From positions 1 through 64,000 of the forward strand of contig JAJQHJ010000003.1 of the NCBI GenBank assembly GCA_021199795.1: DNA of 64,000 nt. Reading direction: 5' to 3'. Below the pieces are notes generated by a model. It worked only from the letters and a program-made list of their open reading frames with translations, did no database searches and was not told the origin of the DNA. Made by a program: the position numbers and the translations under genes. This document shows, piece after piece, positions 42,588 through 51,717 of the stretch (its first letter is position 1; every line of letters starts with the position of its first letter). The DNA comes from Oscillospiraceae bacterium. Lineage in GTDB: Bacteria; Bacillota; Clostridia; Oscillospirales; Ruminococcaceae.

Positions 42588-45383
42588 ATGACAAAAAGAA
42601 TTTTAACCCTTATCCTGACTCTCTGCCTTGCTGTGGTAGCGATGACGGTGATGGCGTTTGCAGATATAGCTTTCGGCACCGACTGGGTTTTAGATGGTGA
42701 CGGCACGTTGACTATTTCGAGTTGGTACGGCATGTGTGATTGGATGCAAAATGGCGAAATATACCGCAATAGAGTTATATCCGTTATTATAGATTACGAT
42801 GCTGATTTGATCGAAATGGAAACTTTTGCCTCGTGCACTAATATGACTTCAGTTACTATTCCTGATAGTGTGACTGTAATCGGATTAGGTGCTTTTCAAA
42901 ACTGCAAAAGTCTTACAACTATTGATCTCCCTGCTGGTCTGACAACTATAGGGGACAGTGCTTTTGCTGGTTGCGAAAAACTTGAATCGATATCAATTCC
43001 GAACGGAGTTACGACTATCTATGCATCAGCTTTTAGTGGGTGTAAAAGTTTAAAATCAATAACAATTCCAGGTGGGGTTACAAGTATAGATGCTTGGACT
43101 TTTGAAAACTGCACAAGTTTGAAATCGATAATAATTCCAAGCGGTGTGACCAGTATCGGCTATGGTGCTTTTTCTCGCTGTTCGTCTCTGACTTCCGTTG
43201 TCATCCCTGAGTCTGTAACATCTATTGAAATATATGCTTTTAACCATTGCACAGCAATCACTGACATTTACTATGCCGGAAGTGAAAGTGATTGGAGTAA
43301 TATTGCAATCAGCGCAAGCAATGACCCCCTGACAGATGCCTTTATCCACTATAACAGCTCTTCAGCGCATGAGCATACACATAGCACAGATTTTGTTTGG
43401 AGCACTGACTACTCTACTTGCACGGTTACTATTGGTTGTTCAGGGTGTAGTTCCACAAAGGAACTTGATTGCATAGTTACATCAGAAGCGGGAACAACTG
43501 TAAGTTGCACTGTAGACGGCACTACGATGTACACAGCAACAGCCACAATTAACGCAGAAGCTTATATCGATTCAAAGACAGAGACCATTGCAGCTACCGG
43601 TCATACCACCGAAATCAAGTACGCCAAAGATGCAACTTGCACTGAGGACGGGTATACTGGGGATACGGTTTGCACGGTTTGTGGCGAGACGGTTTCTACT
43701 GGCACAGTGATTCCGGCAGCCGGGCATAACTATGTCAACCACGTCTGCACCGGGTGCGGAGAACTGGATTGCATTGCTTTTGGAACTGACTGGGTGCTGG
43801 AGTTTGATGGCACACTGACTATTTCGAGTGATGATGGTATGGAAGATTGGACAAAAAATACGTCTACATACGCGGACGAAGTAATTACAGTCGATATAGC
43901 AAGTGGCGTAACATATATAGAAGATAGGGCGTTCTTGGACTGCGCAAATATGACGTCGGTGTTAATTCCGGATACCGTGACAAGCATTGGAATAAATGCT
44001 TTTTACAGTTGCGACAACTTGGTAGCTGTAGATATTCCGAATAGTGTGCTAAGTATTGGCAATGGTGCTTTTATGTTTTGCATAAGTTTGGAGAAAGTAA
44101 CCATCGGAAATAGTGTTACCACTATTGGTTTAAGTGCATTTCATACTTGCAAAAGTTTAAAAACAATCACAATTCCAAGCAGTGTTCAAAGCATTGACAG
44201 TAATGCTTTCAGATATTGCAGCAGTCTTGAGAGCGTTACACTTGAAAGCTGCGCTACAACTCTTAAGGCTTCTGTTCTCAACGATACTCCCGCCTACAAT
44301 AATAACAATATCACCATAAATCACACCGCTGCCGAGGCTGTCAAGGAAAGTGAAGTGGCGGCAACTTGCACCACTGACGGCTCATATGACAGCGTGGTGT
44401 ATTGCTCTGTGTGCGGTGAGGAGCTTTCGAGGGAGACTATAACTGTTCCGGCTACCGGTCACAGCTATGAAGCAGTAGTAACTGATCCAACCTGCACCGA
44501 GGATGGATACACTACCTACACCTGCTCCGCCTGCGGCGACAGCTATGTAGCAGACGAGACCGAGGCTCTCGGTCACAGCTATTATGCTATCAGCTGGAAC
44601 TGGGAAGCGGATTACAGTGGAGCGACAGTTATTATTGGATGTCATAATTGCGACCATTATGATACTGAGGGCATTTACAGCCAATATATCACTGTCTCTA
44701 CTACTCCCGCTACTTGCACAGAGGATGGTGAAACTGTTTATACTGCCGAAAAATATTGGTTCATAACGCTCACTGATACTCAGAGAGTAACAATTCCTGC
44801 AACCGGTCATGATTACGAAGCAGTAGTGACTGAACCTACATGTACTGAGGGCGGCTATACTACTTATACTTGTTCCGTCTGCGGCGACAGCTATGTAGCA
44901 GACGAGACCGCCGCAACTGGGCATACTACCGAGGTTCAGAACGCCAAGGATGCTACTTGCACCGAGGATGGTTATACCGGAGATGAGGTCTGCACTGTAT
45001 GTGGGGAGACTATAACAACCGGCGAGGTGATTCCGGCAACCGGGCATAACTACGTGGTAACAGCTTTCACCTGGAACAGCGGCTACAAGTCGGCAACGGT
45101 GAATCTTCTTTGCACAGATTGTGGGGAAGAGCATTCTGAGGCGGTGGATGCGGATGCGTCACAGTATATGACAGCTGAAACCACTGAGGAAACCACAGAT
45201 AATGAAACCACCGAGGAAGTAGTGATCTCAGAACCAGTCGAAGACACCGACACCGAACCTGAGCCGGATGAAGCGGAAGCTGAGGAACCAGAAACCGAAA
45301 CCAACCCGACAACCGGAATAATTCTCGCAATGCTGCCGATGGCGATAGCACTTGCAGGGGTGTCATTGTCAAAGAAAAAGTGA
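42588..45383 (+). CDS. BspA-type leucine-rich-repeat surface protein with NPTTG sorting signal
   Basis: A 931-residue secreted protein with a signal peptide (residues 1-26). Two leucine-rich-repeat blocks (about 70-225 and 430-560) have units such as VTIPDSVTVIGLGAFQNCKSL, each preceded by an FGTDWVLDGDGTLTIS-like segment. Between and after them are repeated Cys-pair modules of about 45 residues (DATCTEDGYTGD, VCTVCGETV, AAGHNY). An acidic Glu/Thr-rich stalk precedes the C terminus NPTTG, a hydrophobic helix and SKKK. The NPxTG form suggests anchoring by a class B-like sortase, not the class C enzyme of the pilus operon. BspA-like repeats often bind host or dietary polymers; the ligand is unknown. 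AAAGGAGG precedes the ATG. Confidence 0.9.
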   Translation: MTKRILTLILTLCLAVVAMTVMAFADIAFGTDWVLDGDGTLTISSWYGMCDWMQNGEIYRNRVISVIIDYDADLIEMETFASCTNMTSVTIPDSVTVIGLGAFQNCKSLTTIDLPAGLTTIGDSAFAGCEKLESISIPNGVTTIYASAFSGCKSLKSITIPGGVTSIDAWTFENCTSLKSIIIPSGVTSIGYGAFSRCSSLTSVVIPESVTSIEIYAFNHCTAITDIYYAGSESDWSNIAISASNDPLTDAFIHYNSSSAHEHTHSTDFVWSTDYSTCTVTIGCSGCSSTKELDCIVTSEAGTTVSCTVDGTTMYTATATINAEAYIDSKTETIAATGHTTEIKYAKDATCTEDGYTGDTVCTVCGETVSTGTVIPAAGHNYVNHVCTGCGELDCIAFGTDWVLEFDGTLTISSDDGMEDWTKNTSTYADEVITVDIASGVTYIEDRAFLDCANMTSVLIPDTVTSIGINAFYSCDNLVAVDIPNSVLSIGNGAFMFCISLEKVTIGNSVTTIGLSAFHTCKSLKTITIPSSVQSIDSNAFRYCSSLESVTLESCATTLKASVLNDTPAYNNNNITINHTAAEAVKESEVAATCTTDGSYDSVVYCSVCGEELSRETITVPATGHSYEAVVTDPTCTEDGYTTYTCSACGDSYVADETEALGHSYYAISWNWEADYSGATVIIGCHNCDHYDTEGIYSQYITVSTTPATCTEDGETVYTAEKYWFITLTDTQRVTIPATGHDYEAVVTEPTCTEGGYTTYTCSVCGDSYVADETAATGHTTEVQNAKDATCTEDGYTGDEVCTVCGETITTGEVIPATGHNYVVTAFTWNSGYKSATVNLLCTDCGEEHSEAVDADASQYMTAETTEETTDNETTEEVVISEPVEDTDTEPEPDEAEAEEPETETNPTTGIILAMLPMAIALAGVSLSKKK

Positions 45384-45410
45384 AATATATGAACATCCTG
45401 ACAAAAAGTG

Positions 45411-45431
45411 TTCATAATACTTTCTTATGAA
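45411..45431 (+). promoter_or_regulatory. Palindrome upstream of the Gld-like ABC operon
   Basis: TTCATAA-TACTTTC-TTATGAA is a perfect 7-bp inverted repeat, followed by two TGTCAAC direct repeats 21 bases apart (near 45432 and 45453). No T run follows, so an operator is more likely than a terminator. Confidence 0.4.
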
Positions 45432-45467
45432 TGTCAACACTTTTCGCTTAAGTGTCAACCGTTTATC

Positions 45468-45496
45468 TTGAGATTTGACTAAAATACCTGTTATAC
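45468..45496 (+). promoter_or_regulatory. Candidate promoter of the Gld-like ABC operon
   Basis: TTGAGA at 45468-45473, 17 bases, TTATAC at 45491-45496. Confidence 0.5.
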
Positions 45497-45504
45497 GAAA
45501 TCAG

Positions 45505-45527
45505 ACGGGCATCTTTTTGCCCGTTTT
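45505..45527 (+). terminator. Hairpin with T run in the leader of the ABC operon
   Basis: ACGGGCA-TCTTTT-TGCCCGT followed by TTT. It lies between the candidate promoter and the ABC start codon, so it may attenuate the operon. Confidence 0.6.
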
Positions 45528-45550
45528 GAGTGGATATAGGAAGTTAATGT

Positions 45551-46597
45551 ATGATAACGGTTGAACATCTGACGAAATGTTATGGGAACTTTACAGCCGT
45601 GGACGACCTTTCGTTTGAGATAGACGAGGGGCATGTCTACGGCTTTTTGGGTCCAAACGGTGCCGGAAAGACCACAACTATGAACATCATGACTGGGTGC
45701 CTTTCGGCAACTGCCGGAACTGTGCTTGTAGACGGTCACGACATCTTTGATGAACCAAACGAGGCTAAAAAGCTCATAGGCTATCTTCCCGAACAGCCGC
45801 CGCTCTACTTAAGCGAGACGCCGGAGGAATATTTAAGGTTCGTCGGCGAAGCTAAAGGTCTTAAGGGCGCAGAGCTCAAGCGGCAGATAGAAGAAGTAAT
45901 GGAGCAGACTAGGATTACTGAAATGCGAAATCGCCGCATATCGGCACTATCAAAGGGCTATAAGCAGCGTGTCGGCATAGCTCAGGCACTCTTAGGCGAC
46001 CCGAAAGTAATAATCCTTGATGAGCCGACAGTAGGACTTGACCCTATCCAGATTATCGAGATAAGAGACCTGATAAAGGAGCTCGGTCAGCACAGAACCG
46101 TTATTTTCAGCTCACATATCCTCTCAGAGGTTCAGACCATCTGCGACGAGATTATGATCATCACCCATGGCAAGCTTGTGGCATTCGGCGAGCCTGAGAA
46201 GCTGATGCATGACCTCCTCACCCCTAACGAAATCACCATCACCGCCGAGGCAGAAAAGCCCAAGGTCGAGGAGATTCTCTCTGGAATCACTGGTATAACC
46301 GAAACAGTATATCCTGAGCATCAGGAAGAGCAGCTTACTACGGTCAGAATCAAGACCGACATGAAAGAAATCCATGACATGTCAAGGCAGCTGTTCAAGG
46401 CGTTCTCAGGCGCGGATGTAGTTCTACTCGAAATGGCTCTCAAGCAGGTAAATCTTGAGGATGTATTTATTGAGCTTACAGAAGACAGTGCCGACACTCC
46501 CGAAAATCCGGAAGCTGCGGAAGAGGCAGAGCCCGAAGTGCCAGAAACAACAGAAGAAAGCGAGGTTGAAGCAGATGATAGCAGTACTGAAGCATGA
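45551..46597 (+). CDS. ABC transporter ATP-binding protein (GldA-like) with acidic tail
   Basis: A 348-residue ATPase of the ABC-2 type. Walker A GPNGAGKTTTMN (about residues 36-47), a Q-loop in YLPEQPPLY, signature ALSKGYKQR, Walker B VIILDEPTVGLD and an SSHILSE histidine switch. The first 300 residues match GldA/CcmA-like proteins; the last 45 are an unusual Glu/Pro-rich tail (EAAEEAEPEVPETTEE). It is followed by overlapping permease, GldG-like and DUF4340 genes, a set found in many Bacillota and Bacteroidota. The transported substrate is unknown. Confidence 0.92.
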   Translation: MITVEHLTKCYGNFTAVDDLSFEIDEGHVYGFLGPNGAGKTTTMNIMTGCLSATAGTVLVDGHDIFDEPNEAKKLIGYLPEQPPLYLSETPEEYLRFVGEAKGLKGAELKRQIEEVMEQTRITEMRNRRISALSKGYKQRVGIAQALLGDPKVIILDEPTVGLDPIQIIEIRDLIKELGQHRTVIFSSHILSEVQTICDEIMIITHGKLVAFGEPEKLMHDLLTPNEITITAEAEKPKVEEILSGITGITETVYPEHQEEQLTTVRIKTDMKEIHDMSRQLFKAFSGADVVLLEMALKQVNLEDVFIELTEDSADTPENPEAAEEAEPEVPETTEESEVEADDSSTEA

Positions 46598-47438
46598 GCT
46601 GAGAAGCTATTTCCATTCACTGACGGCATACTTCTTTGGAGCATTCCTCCTTTTGATAACCGGCGTCGGTGCAATGATCTACAATATCAACCAGACCATA
46701 GCAAACTTTGAGTATGTTCTCTACTATGGCTGCCTGATTCTCATTATAATCGTCCCTATTTTAACGATGAGAGTCGTTGCGGAGGAGAAGCGTCAGAAAA
46801 CCGACCAGCTCCTCTATGCACTCCCGATTTCAACAACACAGGTAGTGGTAGGGAAATACCTGTCGCTCCTTGCGATATTTGCGATTCCTTTGTGCATAGT
46901 CAGCATCTATCCGCTAATATTCGCACAGTACGGCGACGTCTATCTCCCGACATCCTATGGCTCAATATTCGCATTCTTTATGATGGGTGCAGGACTTATA
47001 GCAATAGGCATGTTCATATCGTCTCTTACAGAGAATCAGGGAATCGCCGCCGGAATAACCCTTGCTGTAGTCTTGTTCAACTATTTCAGCGTCACAATCT
47101 CCGAGTATGTCTCCTCAACTGCATTCGGAAGTGCAATAACACTTGCCGCCATAGCAGTGCTCTTTGCATTCCTCATACGATATCTCACAAAGAACGACAA
47201 CCTCGCCTACACCATAGGACTGGCACTTGTGGCAATTATCATGATGCTATTCATCATAGACAGCTCGATGTTTGAGGGACTGGTTCCAAATATCATGTCC
47301 CAGCTCTCGCTGTTCGAGAGATTCTATGTCTTCATCGACGGCATATTTGACGTTACCGCCATCATCTATTATCTCACGGTGATTGTCTTCTTCCTGTTCT
47401 TAACGGTGCAGTCGCTTGAAAAGAGGAGGTATAACTGA
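46575..47438 (+). CDS. ABC-2 type permease (GldF-like)
   Basis: A 287-residue membrane protein with six or more hydrophobic helices, starting MIAVLKHELRSYFHSLTAYFF, the usual start of this family. The ATG at 46575 lies inside the end of the ATPase gene (23-base overlap), which implies translational coupling. The segment MRVVAEEKRQKTDQLLYALPIS is the conserved cytoplasmic coupling loop of ABC-2 permeases. It would form the membrane pore for the upstream ATPase. Confidence 0.9.
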   Translation: MIAVLKHELRSYFHSLTAYFFGAFLLLITGVGAMIYNINQTIANFEYVLYYGCLILIIIVPILTMRVVAEEKRQKTDQLLYALPISTTQVVVGKYLSLLAIFAIPLCIVSIYPLIFAQYGDVYLPTSYGSIFAFFMMGAGLIAIGMFISSLTENQGIAAGITLAVVLFNYFSVTISEYVSSTAFGSAITLAAIAVLFAFLIRYLTKNDNLAYTIGLALVAIIMMLFIIDSSMFEGLVPNIMSQLSLFERFYVFIDGIFDVTAIIYYLTVIVFFLFLTVQSLEKRRYN

Positions 47439-48874
47439 TGGGAAAGAATAATGAATCAAAAAACAACTCAAGAAATACGCTTAATCGCCTGGCATTTCAG
47501 GGCGGAAGCTATTCTCTCATAATAACGGCAGTAGTCCTGGCAGTCCTGATAGTTGTAAATGTCCTGGCGGCAACTTTGCCATCAACGTGGACACAGCTGG
47601 ATATCAGCTCCGCGCAGCTCTATTCCGTCACGAGTAACACAAAAGTGGTGCTTAATAACCTAGAAGACGATGTAACGATATATTGGATAGTCCAGTCTGG
47701 CGAGGAGAATACAATTCTTGAGAATCTTCTTGCAAAGTATGAAAATCTATCCGACCACATAACTGTCGTCAAGAAGAATCCCGATGTCTACCCAACATTT
47801 GCGGAGCAGTACACCGACGAAGAGGTTTCAAATAACAGCCTTATCGTTGAGTGCGGCGACAGATACCGCTATATCGCATGGTCTGACATCTATCAGCAGG
47901 AATACAGCATCTACAGCGGCAGTCTTTCAGTTACAAGCTCGTTCGACGGCGAGGGCTCAATCACCTCCGCTATCGACTATGTCGTAACCGAAGATTTGCC
48001 TAAGATGTATATACTTGAGGGTCATGGCGAGCTCGATCTCCCTGAAACATTTGCTGACCAGGTAGACAAGTCAAATATTGAGACTGAGTCCCTTTCGCTC
48101 CTCACTGTTGACGAAATCCCCGAGGATGCCGACTGCATTCTGATATATGAACCCCAGAGCGACATTTCTGAGGACGAAGCCACAATGCTTTCTGAATGGG
48201 TTTATAACGGCGGAAACCTCATGGTAATCGCAGGACCTCTTGCAGATGTGGAGTTTCCGAACCTCAACAGCCTCCTTGAATACTACGGCATAACCGTTGA
48301 AGAGGGCGTAGTGATTGAGGCAGACAGAAACAACTATGCATACTATCCATATCTTCTTCTCCCGAACATCGAGAGCACAGACATCACCGATGCTCTGATA
48401 GATGAGAACTATTATGCAGTCCTCTGTATCTCATCAGGACTCACAATTTCCGATTCCAATGAGTATGGCATCTTAACAACCTCCGACACATCATTCTCGA
48501 AAATTGCCGGCTACGCTCTTGACACCTATGAAGAGGAGGATGGCGACATCGACGGACCGTTCTCAGTGGCAGTTTCTATTGAGAGCAACGAGGGCGGACG
48601 AATGGTATGGATATCTGCGGCAGCATTCTTAGATGACTACTACAACTCTTATTCATCGGGTGCAAATGTCGATCTCGCTATAAATGCCATTTCCGACATG
48701 ATAGGCGAGCGTGAAGCACTTGCAATAAGCAGCAGAAGCTTGGATTACAGCTACCTCACCATCACCGAAGCGACAGCTTCAAGGCTTAAGCTTCTCATGA
48801 TCGGCATCATCCCGATAATCTATATCGGCATCGGTGCGATTGTCCTCATCCGTAGAAGGAGGTCGCAGAAATGA
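47438..48874 (+). CDS. GldG-family ABC-associated membrane protein
   Basis: A 478-residue protein with an N-terminal membrane helix (about residues 27-49), a large extracellular region and a C-terminal helix (about 450-472) with a basic RRRRSQK tail. QLDISSAQLYSVTSNTKVVLNNL at the N terminus and ILEGHGELDLPETFADQV match the GldG/intraflagellar-transport-like domain. It starts on the last base of the permease gene. In Flavobacterium the homologue is part of the GldAFG transporter needed for gliding; in Clostridia, which do not glide, the role is unknown. Confidence 0.88.
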   Translation: MGKNNESKNNSRNTLNRLAFQGGSYSLIITAVVLAVLIVVNVLAATLPSTWTQLDISSAQLYSVTSNTKVVLNNLEDDVTIYWIVQSGEENTILENLLAKYENLSDHITVVKKNPDVYPTFAEQYTDEEVSNNSLIVECGDRYRYIAWSDIYQQEYSIYSGSLSVTSSFDGEGSITSAIDYVVTEDLPKMYILEGHGELDLPETFADQVDKSNIETESLSLLTVDEIPEDADCILIYEPQSDISEDEATMLSEWVYNGGNLMVIAGPLADVEFPNLNSLLEYYGITVEEGVVIEADRNNYAYYPYLLLPNIESTDITDALIDENYYAVLCISSGLTISDSNEYGILTTSDTSFSKIAGYALDTYEEEDGDIDGPFSVAVSIESNEGGRMVWISAAAFLDDYYNSYSSGANVDLAINAISDMIGEREALAISSRSLDYSYLTITEATASRLKLLMIGIIPIIYIGIGAIVLIRRRRSQK

Positions 48875-50373
48875 CTAAGAGAGTAAGAAGAATAGTAGTT
48901 TTGCTGGTAGTTCTGGTTGTCCTCTGCATTGCAACATTTCTGGTTTCTCTTTATCAGGAAAAGCAGGAGCAGATCCAGAACAGTAACGAAATAGTTTTAG
49001 CAATTTCAACCGACAGTGTAGCTTCCGTATCCTGGGAAGTTGACGACACAGCCCTCGGCTTCACCTATGATTCTGAAACAGAGTCCTGGATTTATGACGA
49101 TGATTCCGGCTTCCCGACAAGTACCTCTGAAATCGAGAATCTCTTAAGCATATTTGAAGAATACGAAGCCGACTTCATCATAGAAGAGGTCGATGACTAC
49201 TCGCAGTATGGTCTTGATGACCCCGTCATGACTATCTCAATCACTCTTGATGATGAGACGAGCTATGAAATAACCCTTGGCAACTTCTCAACCCTGGACA
49301 GCGAACGCTATGTCTCGATAGGCGACGGCAATGTCTACTTAGCAGTTGTTGATCCTTATGACACCTACGACGTTGAACTCAGCGACATGATTGAGGATGA
49401 CACTATTTATAGCTTCACCGAGGCTACCGAAATAGTCTTCACTGGCGTCGAGAGCTACTCAATCTACTATGAGGAAGATAGTGCAAACACCTATTGTTCG
49501 GAAGATACCTATTTCGTCTCAGACAGCGACCTGCCTCTTGACACCGACAACGTCGAAACCTATATCGGTTATATCAGAAACACAGGACTCAGCACCTATG
49601 TGACTTATAATGCCACTGAAGACGAGCTTAAGCTCTATGGCATGAACGACCCGGTTCTCACGATAACTGCGACATATCCGGTCACCGAAACCGACGATGA
49701 CGGCGAGGAGGTTACTACAACTGAAACGGTAACCCTGACGATAGGCGTCAACCAGGATGAACTGGCTGAGGCTCAGGAAGAGCTCGAAGACGGGGAAGAG
49801 GTCGATATCTCAAGCTTAAGCCTCTATGTGAGAGTAAACGACTCCCAGATCATCTATGAGCTCGCTTCTAACAGATACAATTATCTCATCGCTTGCTCAT
49901 ATGACGACTTAAGACACGAGGAAGTACTGACAGCCGATTATTCCAGCATCTATCAGCTCGACTTCACCATCGAGGACGCCACCTACACCATCTATTCCGA
50001 GCTTAGTGACCCCGATGATGAAGAATCCGACCTCGTCTATTATTACTACTATGACGGCGAAGCTATAGACGCTGATAGCCTGGACGAAGACGACGATATA
50101 TCGAACTACCGTGTTGAAGTGGATATCGATGACATCGAATCCGCCATCGACGCAGTAACAGCTGAGAGTTATACTTCCGAGGAAGCCGACGGCAAGCTTG
50201 AACTCAGCTTCACAGCATATCTCGACAACGAAAACTACCCCGAAGTGACAGTAGAGCTCTACCGTTACGATGGCACCTACTGCTTAGCAGTGATAAACGG
50301 CGAGCCCACCTCCCTGGTAACCCGTTCATCAGTTGTAGATCTGATTGAGACCATCAATTCGATAGTACTGTGA
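48871..50373 (+). CDS. DUF4340 domain-containing membrane-anchored protein
   Basis: A 500-residue, very acidic protein anchored by one N-terminal helix (about residues 7-26). The repeated DUF4340 pattern is visible, for example ISTDSVASVSWE, DDYSQYGLDDPVMTISI and a second copy at LKLYGMNDPVLTITA. It starts inside the GldG-like stop (ATGA overlap) and ends the operon at a bidirectional terminator. DUF4340 proteins are regular companions of GldAFG-type transporters, with no known activity. Confidence 0.88.
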   Translation: MTKRVRRIVVLLVVLVVLCIATFLVSLYQEKQEQIQNSNEIVLAISTDSVASVSWEVDDTALGFTYDSETESWIYDDDSGFPTSTSEIENLLSIFEEYEADFIIEEVDDYSQYGLDDPVMTISITLDDETSYEITLGNFSTLDSERYVSIGDGNVYLAVVDPYDTYDVELSDMIEDDTIYSFTEATEIVFTGVESYSIYYEEDSANTYCSEDTYFVSDSDLPLDTDNVETYIGYIRNTGLSTYVTYNATEDELKLYGMNDPVLTITATYPVTETDDDGEEVTTTETVTLTIGVNQDELAEAQEELEDGEEVDISSLSLYVRVNDSQIIYELASNRYNYLIACSYDDLRHEEVLTADYSSIYQLDFTIEDATYTIYSELSDPDDEESDLVYYYYYDGEAIDADSLDEDDDISNYRVEVDIDDIESAIDAVTAESYTSEEADGKLELSFTAYLDNENYPEVTVELYRYDGTYCLAVINGEPTSLVTRSSVVDLIETINSIVL

Positions 50374-50383
50374 TCCTAAAAAG

Positions 50384-50418
50384 AAATAGCAGTTCGCTAA
50401 TTGCGGACTGCTATTTTT
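50384..50418. terminator. Bidirectional terminator between the DUF4340 and ABC importer genes
   Basis: AAATAGCAGTTCGC pairs with GCGGACTGCTATTT (one G-T pair) across TAATT, with A and T runs on either side; it overlaps the stop of the minus-strand gene. Confidence 0.88.
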
Positions 50419-50966
50419 ATATCTGCAAGTTCCAAGGCTTCTTTATCATGTGCCGAATAGATAACCGGAATTTTAAGAGCTCTTATGAACTCCATGATTC
50501 TCATGACTCTTTCAGAATCAATCCCGGTAAAAGGCTCATCAAGTAATATCAGTGACTTATGGCAAACCTCTGCAAACGCAAGGCACCTAGCCAGCGAAAC
50601 TCTTCGCTTCATGCCACCTGATAGCTTTTCTATCTGAGTGTGCGTTTCATCCTCAAGCTCAACAGACTTAAGATACTTAGTGATATCTGTGCCCTTAGAC
50701 AGAACTGCCTCAAGCTGTCCTGAAACATCAAGGGAGGGGAGAAGCCTGTTCTCCTGAAACATGAAAGCTATGCTTCCTGGCGATTCGATGCTTCCAGACT
50801 GTGGCTTTTCGAGCCCGGCAATAAGCCTGAGAAGTGTTGTCTTCCCGCATCCTGACTCACCCGAAATTGCAATTATGCCATCATCAGGCAAGTCGAGTGA
50901 GAAGTTCTCGAAAACCACTTTCTCGCCATAACAGAACGTGATATTCTCAATTTTCAAGACTGTCAC
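50397..50966 (-). CDS. ABC importer ATP-binding protein (NitT/TauT type, compact)
   Basis: A 189-residue ATPase, shorter than the usual 240-260 of SsuB/TauB proteins but with all motifs: Walker A GESGCGKTT (about residues 35-43), a Q-loop in FMFQENRLLP, signature LSGGMKRR, Walker B LILLDEPFTGID and a histidine in YSAHDKEAL. GTG at 50966 is the likely start, after GGAAAG. It overlaps the permease gene by 20 bases and completes the operon regulator-binding protein-permease-ATPase. Confidence 0.88.
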   Translation of the reverse strand: MTVLKIENITFCYGEKVVFENFSLDLPDDGIIAISGESGCGKTTLLRLIAGLEKPQSGSIESPGSIAFMFQENRLLPSLDVSGQLEAVLSKGTDITKYLKSVELEDETHTQIEKLSGGMKRRVSLARCLAFAEVCHKSLILLDEPFTGIDSERVMRIMEFIRALKIPVIYSAHDKEALELADIKIAVRN

Positions 50967-51717
50967 CAGCTTTCCTGTCTCTCAAAATGAGAAAAATGAG
51001 CTTTTCGAGTACCAGCGACAGAATCACAACCGTAATCGTCCAGGCAAAAAGCGATGGCGTCTCAAGGTAAATCTTTGAGTAATAAACCTGCGACCCTACA
51101 GCGTTCTTTGGAAGACAAAGTACTTCCGCCGCAACTCCCGATTTCCACGCAAGCCCGACGCAGTTTCTGATTCCTCCTATGAGATTCGGCTTTACAGACG
51201 GCATATATATCCGCCTTATTTTCGCAAGCCAGCCCATATCATAACAGTCTGCCATTTCAAGTAGCTCCCGATCGACAGATTCAATTCCGACCGACACGCT
51301 TTCCCACATGACCGGCATGACCATCAGCCCGGAAATAACAGCCGGAACCGCACCTTTTCTTATCCAGAGAAGAACCAGGATTATAAAGCTGGCAACCGGA
51401 ATAGCCCGAATAACTCTCAGGGCAGGGGAGACTATCATATCGACAACTGAGAACCGGCAAGTAGTAGCTGCCAGGATTATTCCTAAGAGCCCTCCAAGAA
51501 AAGCTCCCACAAAAATTCTTAGCAAGCTCATCCCTGCAGCAATCCAGAAGTCAGTCGTCACAACCAGCTCACAGAATCTTTTGAGTACCGCAACCGGCGT
51601 TGGAATAAGAAGCTCCTGCCCGACAATTGTAGCCGCAATCTGCCAGATTGCAAGCCAGAATACAGTCGGGAGGAGTATTCTTAAAACCCAATTATTTCGC
51701 AAAGTAGAAGTCTTCAT
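50947..51717 (-). CDS. ABC importer permease (NitT/TauT type)
   Basis: A 256-residue membrane protein of the BPD_transp_1 family with about six helices. The coupling motif is EMADCYDMGWLAKIRRIYMPSVKPNLIGG, the conserved EAA loop. Its ATG lies inside the end of the binding-protein gene (26-base overlap). It would form the channel for the lipoprotein and ATPase encoded on either side; similar systems take up sulfonates, nitrate or other small organic anions. Confidence 0.9.
   Translation of the reverse strand: MKTSTLRNNWVLRILLPTVFWLAIWQIAATIVGQELLIPTPVAVLKRFCELVVTTDFWIAAGMSLLRIFVGAFLGGLLGIILAATTCRFSVVDMIVSPALRVIRAIPVASFIILVLLWIRKGAVPAVISGLMVMPVMWESVSVGIESVDRELLEMADCYDMGWLAKIRRIYMPSVKPNLIGGIRNCVGLAWKSGVAAEVLCLPKNAVGSQVYYSKIYLETPSLFAWTITVVILSLVLEKLIFLILRDRKAGDSLEN

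Noticed and set aside
42960-43260. Leucine-rich-repeat DNA as a CRISPR-like array
   Set aside because: Units are coding, imperfect and without unique spacers of constant length.
43600-43760. Cys-pair modules of the surface protein as dockerin domains
   Set aside because: They lack the duplicated calcium-binding DxDxDG loops of dockerins.
44382-45134. Minus-strand frame rich in Cys and Ser opposite the surface-protein repeats
   Set aside because: Arises from the repeated Cys-pair modules read backwards; no ribosome site.
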